DNA from: Brevundimonas sp. ASV9 | Lineage (GTDB): Bacteria; Pseudomonadota; Alphaproteobacteria; Caulobacterales; Caulobacteraceae | Direction: 5' to 3' | Length of the DNA: 50,171 nucleotides | NCBI RefSeq assembly: GCF_016429195.1 | Contig: NZ_JAELUF010000014.1 | Span: 1 to 50,171, forward strand | Part shown: in pieces, positions 44,830-50,171 of the stretch | Position numbering within the stretch: position 1 is the stretch's first letter | How the letters are laid out: every line of letters begins with the position of its first letter | Translations under genes and position numbers: made by a program | The notes under the pieces: model-generated | Told to the model about the DNA's origin: nothing | Seen by the model: the letters and a program-made list of their open reading frames with translations, nothing else | Databases searched by the model: none

Positions 44830-45309
44830 ATGACCTCGGTCTATGACTTCTCCGCCCGCGCCATCGACGGCACGGACGTTTCGCTCGATCGCTTTCGCGG
44901 TCAGGCGTTGTTGATCGTCAATACGGCGTCCAAGTGCGGCTTTACGGGGCAGTACGACGGCCTCGAAAAGCTGCACCGCGCGTTCGCCGATCAGCCGTTT
45001 GAGGTGTTGGGCTTTCCCTGCAACCAGTTCGGCGAGCAGGAGCCGGGCAAGGCGGCGGAAATCGCCGCCTTCTGCGCCACCAGTTTCGATGTGACCTTCC
45101 CCTTGTTCGACAAGGTGGAGGTCAACGGACCGAACCGACATCCGCTTTACGCCTGGTTGACCGAACAGAAGCGCGGCTTCCTGGGCTCCAAAGCCATTAA
45201 GTGGAACTTCACCAAGTTCCTGACCGACCGCGAGGGCAGGGTGGTCGCCCGATACGCCCCGCAGACTGAACCTGAGGCCATCAAGGCCGACATCGAGAAG
45301 TTGATCTAA
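44830..45309 (+). CDS. Glutathione peroxidase family protein
   Basis: The 159-residue thioredoxin-fold peroxidase has the active-site cysteine in NTASKCGFTG (Cys36, Cys form not selenocysteine), Gln70 in FPCNQFGEQEPG and the Trp in KWNFTKFL. Such bacterial Cys enzymes often use thioredoxin rather than glutathione. It sits between the E2 and E3 genes of the PDH complex, with a one-base overlap with lpd (TAATG), suggesting shared regulation with pyruvate oxidation. Confidence 0.93.
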   Translation: MTSVYDFSARAIDGTDVSLDRFRGQALLIVNTASKCGFTGQYDGLEKLHRAFADQPFEVLGFPCNQFGEQEPGKAAEIAAFCATSFDVTFPLFDKVEVNGPNRHPLYAWLTEQKRGFLGSKAIKWNFTKFLTDREGRVVARYAPQTEPEAIKADIEKLI

Positions 45310-46715
45310 TGGCTGCTGAATTCGATCTCGTCGTCATCGGCTCGGGCCCCGGCGGTTACGTCGCGGCCATTCGCGCCAGCCAGTTGGGCCTGAAGGTCGC
45401 CATCGTGGAACGCGAGAACTTGGGCGGCATCTGCCTGAACTGGGGCTGCATCCCGACCAAGGCCCTGCTGAAGTCGGGCGAGAAGTTCGAGAGCCTGAGC
45501 CACCTGAAGGAGTACGGCCTGTCGGCGTCCGGCGCGTCGTTCGATTTCGACGCCATCATCCAGCGCTCGCGCGGCGTGGCCAAACAGCTGAATCAGGGCG
45601 TCGGCTTCCTGATGAAGAAAAACAAGATCGAGGTGATCGAGGGGTCAGCCAAGCTGGAGAAGGGCGCCGCCGCGCCCAAGGTCGTCATCGCTTTGAAAGC
45701 GGGCGGTTCGCGCGCCTTGGAGGCCAAGTCCGTCATGCTGGCCGTCGGCGCCCGTGCCCGCGCCCTGCCGCAGATCGGACTGGAAGCCGATGGCGATCGC
45801 ATCTGGGCCTATCGCGAGGCCATGGCGCCGAAATTCATGCCCAAGTCGATCGTCGTGATCGGTTCGGGCGCCATCGGCATCGAGTTCGGCAGCTTCTATC
45901 GCGCCCTGGGCTGTGACGTGACCGTGGTCGAGGCCGTGGATCGCATCATGCCGGTCGAGGACGAAGAGGTCTCCAAGGCCGCTCAGAAGTCGTTCGAAAA
46001 GCGCGGCATGAAGTTCAAACTGGGCGCCAAGGTCACCAAGGTCAGCAAGGACGCCAAGGGCGTGAAGGTGGCCGTTGAGATCGGCGGCAAGGCCGAGACC
46101 CTGGAGGCCGAGGTCTGCATCTCGGCCGTCGGCATCACCGCCAACACCGACGGCATCGGCCTGGAAGAACTGGGCCTGGAAATGGACCGCGGCCACGTCA
46201 AGATCGACGGCCACTGCCAGACCAACGTCAAGGGCCTGTACGCCATCGGCGACTGCGCCGGCGCGCCCTGGCTGGCGCACAAGGCGTCGCACGAAGGCAT
46301 TCACGCCGCCGAACATATCGCCGGCTACAAGACCCCCAACGTCCATTCGCCCATCGCCGGCTGCACCTATGCCCAGCCGCAGGTCGCCTCGGTCGGCGTC
46401 ACCGAACAGGCCGCGCGCGCCGAGAAGCGCGAAGTGAAAATCGGCCGCTTCCCGTTCCGCGTGAACGGCAAGGCGATCGCCTCGGGCGACACTGACGGCT
46501 TCGTCAAGGTGATCTTCGACGCCAAGACCGGCGCCCTGATCGGCGCGCACATGATCGGTCATGAAGTGACCGAGATGATCCAGGGCTATGTCACCGCCAT
46601 CACCATGGAGGCGACGGAAGAAGACATCCACGGGATCGTCTATCCGCACCCGACCATGTCGGAGGCCATGCACGAGGCGGCGCTGGACGCCTATGGGCGT
46701 GTGATCCACATCTAA
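45309..46715 (+). CDS. lpd: Dihydrolipoamide dehydrogenase (E3)
   Basis: This FAD enzyme re-oxidises dihydrolipoyl groups with NAD. The 468-residue protein has the FAD loop VIGSGPGGYVAAIRA, redox-active CLNWGC (Cys46/Cys51 region), the NAD-binding loop VIGSGAIGIEFGSF, TNVKGLYAIGDCAG and the interface active-site HPTMSEAMHEAAL. It lies in the pdh operon, so it is probably the PDH-dedicated E3. A strong terminator follows. Confidence 0.97.
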   Translation: MAAEFDLVVIGSGPGGYVAAIRASQLGLKVAIVERENLGGICLNWGCIPTKALLKSGEKFESLSHLKEYGLSASGASFDFDAIIQRSRGVAKQLNQGVGFLMKKNKIEVIEGSAKLEKGAAAPKVVIALKAGGSRALEAKSVMLAVGARARALPQIGLEADGDRIWAYREAMAPKFMPKSIVVIGSGAIGIEFGSFYRALGCDVTVVEAVDRIMPVEDEEVSKAAQKSFEKRGMKFKLGAKVTKVSKDAKGVKVAVEIGGKAETLEAEVCISAVGITANTDGIGLEELGLEMDRGHVKIDGHCQTNVKGLYAIGDCAGAPWLAHKASHEGIHAAEHIAGYKTPNVHSPIAGCTYAQPQVASVGVTEQAARAEKREVKIGRFPFRVNGKAIASGDTDGFVKVIFDAKTGALIGAHMIGHEVTEMIQGYVTAITMEATEEDIHGIVYPHPTMSEAMHEAALDAYGRVIHI

Positions 46716-46725
46716 GCCAGAGACC

Positions 46726-46757
46726 GAAACGGTCCCGGAGTGCTCCGGGGCCGTTTC
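46726..46757 (+). terminator. Intrinsic terminator after lpd
   Basis: GAAACGGTCCCGGAG and CTCCGGGGCCGTTTC form a 15-base-pair stem (one U-G pair) with a tight loop, followed by a weak T-rich TCATTT. It lies between the convergent lpd and DUF3606 genes and could serve both directions. It is the only hairpin terminator at a convergent junction in the window. Confidence 0.8.
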
Positions 46758-46775
46758 TCATTTAGGAAGGCGGTG

Positions 46776-46958
46776 TTAGCGCTTCTTGCCCAATTCCGCC
46801 GCGATATCCTTGGTCATGCGCCCAACCTTGCGGTGCGCGGCGGTGATCTGGTCCTTGGTCACGCCCCAGCGCTTCATCCAGTATTCGACCGACTGACGCT
46901 CGGTCAGGTCGATCCGATCCTTGTCGATGAAGCCGCGCTTGTCTTTAAGGCCCGCCAT
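46776..46958 (-). CDS. DUF3606 domain protein
   Basis: The 60-residue basic, helical protein matches the DUF3606 pattern: IDLTERQSVEYWMKRWGVTKDQITAAHRKVG. The function of this family is unknown; the members are small soluble proteins common in alphaproteobacteria. It lies downstream of uvrD on the same strand (33-base gap), but whether they share a transcript is not clear. Confidence 0.85.
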   Translation of the reverse strand: MAGLKDKRGFIDKDRIDLTERQSVEYWMKRWGVTKDQITAAHRKVGRMTKDIAAELGKKR

Positions 46959-46991
46959 GGTCGGCTCCGTTCATTGGGTCAGAGCGCCGGG

Positions 46992-49346
46992 TTAGGCCTT
47001 CTCGACAAAGCTGTCGATGACGCGTTTCTCCCCGGCCTTTTCAAAGTCGACCAGCAGTTTGTTGCCTTCGATGACGCGCACGTTTCCGTAGCCGAACTTC
47101 TGGTGAAAGACGCGTTCGCCCTTTTTCCAGCCTGAGCTGGATTTGGGGTCGGCGGTGGCGATCAGGCGGCCGTCGCCCTCGATGACGGCCTTGCGCACCG
47201 GGATCTTGGCCGGGGTCTGAGCGGCGGTGAAGGATTGGGCGCGTTTCCAGCCTGGGGAGGAATAGCCGCTGCCGAAGGAGGGGGCGTCGTCCCAGCGGCT
47301 CTTGGCCTCCTTCATGCCGGTCGAGGCGCCGTAATAGCCGGTGTCGGACTGAGGATCGACGTGGGCGATGGGCAGTTCGTCGACGAAGCGGCTGGGCAGT
47401 TGCGAGGTCCAGCGGCCATAGACCAGCCGGTTGGCGGCGAAGGAGATGCGGGCGTCCTGCTTGGCGCGGGTGACGCCGACGTAGGCCAAGCGGCGTTCCT
47501 CCTCGAGGCCTTTTTCGCCCTTCTCGTCGATGCTGCGCTGGCTGGGGAAGACGCCTTCCTCCCAGCCCGGCAGGAAGACTAGCGGGAACTCCAGCCCTTT
47601 GGCGCCGTGCAGGGTCATGATCTGCACCGCGCCGTCGCCGTTATGATCGTCGCTCGTTGCGCGCTCCAGATCCATGACCAGAGAGACGTGCTCCAGATAG
47701 GCCTGCAGCGTCTCGAACTGCTGCATCGACTGGGTCAGTTCCTTCAGGTTCTCCAGCCGGGTCTGGCCGCTGGTGCGGTCGGCCTTCTGCATGTCGGTAT
47801 AGCCGCTCTCCTCCAGCACCGTCTCCATGACCTGCCAATGGGGCGTGGTCTCGGACAGTTGGCGCCAGCGGTCGATATCGCGCACGAAGTTGGACAGGGC
47901 GGTGCGCGTACGGGCCTGAAGCTCGTCGGTATTGATCAGGCCCCTGACGGCGGTCAGGGCCGACAGGTCGTGCTGGCGGGCCAACTGCAGGATCTTCTGC
48001 ACGCTGGTGTCGCCGATGCCGCGTTTGGGCACATTGACGATCCGCTCGAAAGCGAGGTCGTCGTCTTCCGACAGGATCAGGCGCAGATAGGCGTGGGCGT
48101 CGCGAATCTCGGCGCGCTCGAAGAAGCGCGGCCCGCCGATGACGGTATAGGGGATGGCCAGCATGACCAGGCGTTCTTCAAAGGCCCGCATCTGGAACGA
48201 GGCGCGAACTAGAATAGCCATGTCCTTGTATTTCAGGCCCGGCTCGCCGGCATGGGGACGGCGGGCGGTCTCGATCTCGTCGGCGATCAGCCGGGCCTCG
48301 GCCTCGCCGTCCCAGACGCCGCGCACCCGCACCTTGTCGCCGCTGTCGTCTTCGGTCCACAGGGTCTTGCCCAGCCGGTCGCGGTTGGCGGCGATGAGGC
48401 CGGACGCCGCGCCCAAAATATGACTGGTCGAGCGATAGTTCCGCTCCAGCTTGACGATCTTGGCGCCGGGGAAGTCACGCTCAAAGCGGAGGATGTTGTC
48501 CACCTCGGCCCCGCGCCAGCCGTAGATCGATTGATCGTCGTCGCCGACGCAGCAGACATTGCCGGTCGAGGCCGTCAGCAGCCGCAGCCACAGATACTGG
48601 GCGACGTTGGTGTCCTGATACTCGTCCACTAGGATGTAGCGGAAGCGGCGGCGATATTCCTCAGCCAGGTCCGCATGCTGCGACAGGATGGTGATGTTGT
48701 GCAGCAGCAGATCGCCGAAGTCGCAGGCGTTCAGGCTGCGCAAGCGCGCCTGATAGGCGGCGTACAGGCCCTGACCTTTGCCGTTGGCGAAGTCCTCGCC
48801 CGGCGGCAGCTTGTCCGGCGTCCAGCCGCGGTTCTTCCAGTGATCGATCAGGCCGGACAGCGACTTAGGCGTCCAGCGTTTGGTGTCGATGTTGGCCGCT
48901 TCCAGCAGCTGCTTCAGCACCCGTTCCTGGTCGTCGGTGTCCAGGATGGTGAAGCTGGATTTCAGACCGACCAGTTCGGCGTGGCGACGCAGGATTTGAG
49001 CGGCGATGGAGTGGAAGGTGCCAAGCCAGCGGAGGCCCTCGGCGGAGGGGCCGATCAGATGCGTGATGCGCTCGCGCATTTCGCGCGCGGCCTTGTTGGT
49101 GAAGGTGACGGCCAGCAGCTCCCACGGCTTGGCCCGGCCTGTCGCCAGAATGTGCGCCAGCCGTGTCGTCAGGACGCGGGTCTTGCCCGTGCCGGCGCCC
49201 GCAAGCACCAGAACCGGACCCTCGGTCGTCTCGACCGCCTCGCGCTGCTCCGGGTTCAGCCCCTTCAGATAATCACGCGGCGCCTCGCCCTCGGGCGCAC
49301 GAGCGCGCGCGAGGTCGGAAATGCGGGGGGCGGGAAGATCAGTCAC
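46992..49346 (-). CDS. uvrD: ATP-dependent DNA helicase UvrD/PcrA
   Basis: This SF1 helicase works in nucleotide excision and mismatch repair. The 784-residue protein has Walker A LAGAGTGKTRVL (about 49-60), TFTNKAAREM, the helicase II motif DEYQDTN, GDDDQSIYGWRGA, ERNYRS, and MTLHGAKGLEFP. The C-terminal end carries a Tudor-like module (VFHQKFGYGNVRVIEGN), as in PcrA. A LexA-like box precedes the ATG by about 25 bases. Confidence 0.96.
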   Translation of the reverse strand: MTDLPAPRISDLARARAPEGEAPRDYLKGLNPEQREAVETTEGPVLVLAGAGTGKTRVLTTRLAHILATGRAKPWELLAVTFTNKAAREMRERITHLIGPSAEGLRWLGTFHSIAAQILRRHAELVGLKSSFTILDTDDQERVLKQLLEAANIDTKRWTPKSLSGLIDHWKNRGWTPDKLPPGEDFANGKGQGLYAAYQARLRSLNACDFGDLLLHNITILSQHADLAEEYRRRFRYILVDEYQDTNVAQYLWLRLLTASTGNVCCVGDDDQSIYGWRGAEVDNILRFERDFPGAKIVKLERNYRSTSHILGAASGLIAANRDRLGKTLWTEDDSGDKVRVRGVWDGEAEARLIADEIETARRPHAGEPGLKYKDMAILVRASFQMRAFEERLVMLAIPYTVIGGPRFFERAEIRDAHAYLRLILSEDDDLAFERIVNVPKRGIGDTSVQKILQLARQHDLSALTAVRGLINTDELQARTRTALSNFVRDIDRWRQLSETTPHWQVMETVLEESGYTDMQKADRTSGQTRLENLKELTQSMQQFETLQAYLEHVSLVMDLERATSDDHNGDGAVQIMTLHGAKGLEFPLVFLPGWEEGVFPSQRSIDEKGEKGLEEERRLAYVGVTRAKQDARISFAANRLVYGRWTSQLPSRFVDELPIAHVDPQSDTGYYGASTGMKEAKSRWDDAPSFGSGYSSPGWKRAQSFTAAQTPAKIPVRKAVIEGDGRLIATADPKSSSGWKKGERVFHQKFGYGNVRVIEGNKLLVDFEKAGEKRVIDSFVEKA

Positions 49347-49370
49347 AGGCGCAGAACTATCCGTCAGTCA

Positions 49371-49385
49371 GAATCGAACCGGAAC
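49371..49385 (-). promoter_or_regulatory. Candidate LexA/SOS box upstream of uvrD
   Basis: On the minus strand GTTC-N7-ATTC differs by one base from the alphaproteobacterial LexA site GTTC-N7-GTTC. It lies 25-39 bases before the uvrD start, where a repressor would block the promoter. This is pattern matching only. Confidence 0.4.
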
Positions 49386-49419
49386 ATAAGGTGACCGCGC
49401 GGCAAAGTCAGGGCCGCAC

Positions 49420-49683
49420 ATGACGAATGCACGGAACCGTGCGGGCGAGGGTCGGTTCCTAGCTGCAATGCAGCACGACGATCACCAGCAAGGGCCGACG
49501 CGCCGCAAGACGAACGGGCGGGCGGGCTGGATCGCCTTTGCCTTGGGCATGACCGGGATGTTCGCTATTATGGCGATCTGGGTGGCGGTCGTCGAAGTGG
49601 GTGACGCGCCCTCCGAGGAGGCGCAGTTGATCAGCCGATCGGAAGCGATAGACGACCATGGCAGCCGCGGCCGCGTCGACTAG
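49420..49683 (+). CDS. Small predicted membrane protein
   Basis: Up to 87 residues with a basic N-terminal region, one hydrophobic helix (about 37-58, IAFALGMTGMFAIMAIWVAVV) shown here only in part, and an acidic tail. The start may instead be ATG 49468, giving 71 residues with the helix nearer the N-terminus. Neither start has a strong ribosome site. I do not recognise it; it diverges from uvrD. Confidence 0.5.
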   Translation: MTNARNRAGEGRFLAAMQHDDHQQGPTRRKTNGRAGWIAFALGMTGMFAIMAIWVAVVEVGDAPSEEAQLISRSEAIDDHGSRGRVD

Positions 49684-49697
49684 CTGCTGAATGGCGC

Positions 49698-49922
49698 TCA
49701 CGTTTGACGTCCATGATCCGCCACCCAGTCCAGCGCCAACAGGCGACAGGCGGAGGCGAGGGGACGTCGGCCCCGACCGGCGTCGATTTCAGCCAGAAGC
49801 TGCGCCTTGCTGAGGCTGCGGGCAGCGGCGATCCGATCCAGCACGGCCCAGAACTCCGGCTCCAGCGCCACGGAGGTGGCATGGCCGGCGAGGGCGACCG
49901 AACGTTTGCTGAGACTGCTCAA
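49698..49922 (-). CDS. Ribbon-helix-helix domain protein
   Basis: The 74-residue protein resembles the ribbon-helix-helix type 4 family: KRSVALAGHATSVALEPEFW (beta strand and helix A), then LSKAQLLAEID and LASACRLLALDWV. Such proteins are small DNA-binding regulators. The start is a TTG that overlaps the stop of the upstream YbaY-like gene (TTGA), so the two are probably co-translated. Confidence 0.8.
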   Translation of the reverse strand: MSSLSKRSVALAGHATSVALEPEFWAVLDRIAAARSLSKAQLLAEIDAGRGRRPLASACRLLALDWVADHGRQT

Positions 49923-50171
49923 CGCGCGGACTTCAGCACGATCTCGGCCGAGGCCGGCGCGCCGTTCGTCAGGATCGCGTGGCGGGTGTCTGTGACGAAG
50001 ACCAAGGCGCCGGCCGCGTCGCGGATCTCGGCGCGCGCCGCGTAGGTGTGGCGCGGATCGATCTGAGACGTGGGAAAGCCCAGGGTGACGCGATAGGGCG
50101 GGGCGCCGGTCAGCGGCTCGCTGGTCTCGGCGAGAACCTTGGCGGGCGCGTCGGCCAGACTGACATCCTCA
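49919..50171 (-). CDS. YbaY/YscW-like lipoprotein domain, 5' part outside window
   Basis: The last 84 residues of a protein that enters from the right edge. The sequence VTLGFPTSQIDPRHTYAARA...LVFVTDTRHAILTNGAP...ILVLKSAR-like (ending AEIVLKSAR) fits the YbaY / type III secretion pilotin YscW domain, a small beta-sandwich found in outer-membrane lipoproteins. Its signal peptide is not visible. The stop lies at 49919-49921. Confidence 0.65.
   Translation of the reverse strand, partial: EDVSLADAPAKVLAETSEPLTGAPPYRVTLGFPTSQIDPRHTYAARAEIRDAAGALVFVTDTRHAILTNGAPASAEIVLKSAR

Overview
The window is GC-rich, densely packed chromosomal DNA from an alphaproteobacterium, most likely a Caulobacterales member such as Brevundimonas or Caulobacter. 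The evidence is a PopA-like protein (two receiver domains plus a degenerate GGDEF domain), the dusB-ntrYX-hfq-hflX block, an E1-beta subunit of pyruvate dehydrogenase with an N-terminal lipoyl domain, and two promoter candidates resembling the Caulobacter housekeeping type (TTGnCG / GCTAnA). No insertion sequence, phage gene, CRISPR array, rRNA or plasmid function is visible. No stretch longer than 300 bases lacks a gene.

Layout. 1-1.8 kb: 5' part of an Hsp70-family chaperone, a TM2/SHOCT membrane protein and tRNA-Ser(UGA), all on the minus strand. 1.9-6.0 kb: plus-strand run rlpA-tmk-holB-TatD-metallohydrolase, mostly with 1-4 base overlaps. 6.0-12 kb: recG divergent from sdhE-mfd. 12-15.2 kb: popA-like gene, YihY membrane protein, tusA and cinA. 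15.2-18.6 kb: fused MFS/spermidine-synthase-like protein and bifunctional ispDF. 18.7-27.6 kb: dusB-ntrY-ntrX-dat-hfq-hflX-Na+/H+ antiporter. 27.6-30.5 kb: minus-strand HAD hydrolase, mazG and a GPH-type transporter. 30.5-33.3 kb: M15 peptidase, a vgr-related zincin-like protein, wrbA and a DODA-type dioxygenase. 33.3-34.9 kb: acyl-CoA/ACP synthetase. 35-38.1 kb: lipA, a COQ10/RatA-like protein, an L-2-hydroxyglutarate oxidase-like protein and a maltose O-acetyltransferase-like protein. 38.3-41 kb: rpmF, a lipoprotein, eno and a DivIC/FtsB protein. 41.1-46.7 kb: pdhA-pdhB-pdhC-gpx-lpd. 46.8-50.2 kb: DUF3606 protein, uvrD/pcrA, a small membrane protein, a ribbon-helix-helix protein and the end of a YbaY/YscW-like gene.

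How the genes fit together. The right half holds a central-carbon group: enolase makes phosphoenolpyruvate, the pdh operon converts pyruvate to acetyl-CoA, and LipA makes the lipoyl cofactor for the two lipoyl-bearing subunits. The left half is information processing and repair (tmk, holB, recG, mfd), with uvrD at the right end. PopA, NtrYX and Hfq are the regulators.

The content is mainly housekeeping and I did not find a clearly new biological system. The observations most worth following are regulatory and architectural: a possible Shine-Dalgarno-hiding hairpin before the Hsp70 gene, an inverted repeat around the pdhA promoter candidate, a LexA-like box before uvrD, ntrYX without ntrBC, an NtrX without GAFTGA, six convergent gene pairs with no room for a terminator, and a 53-base perfect repeat in two lipoyl domains.
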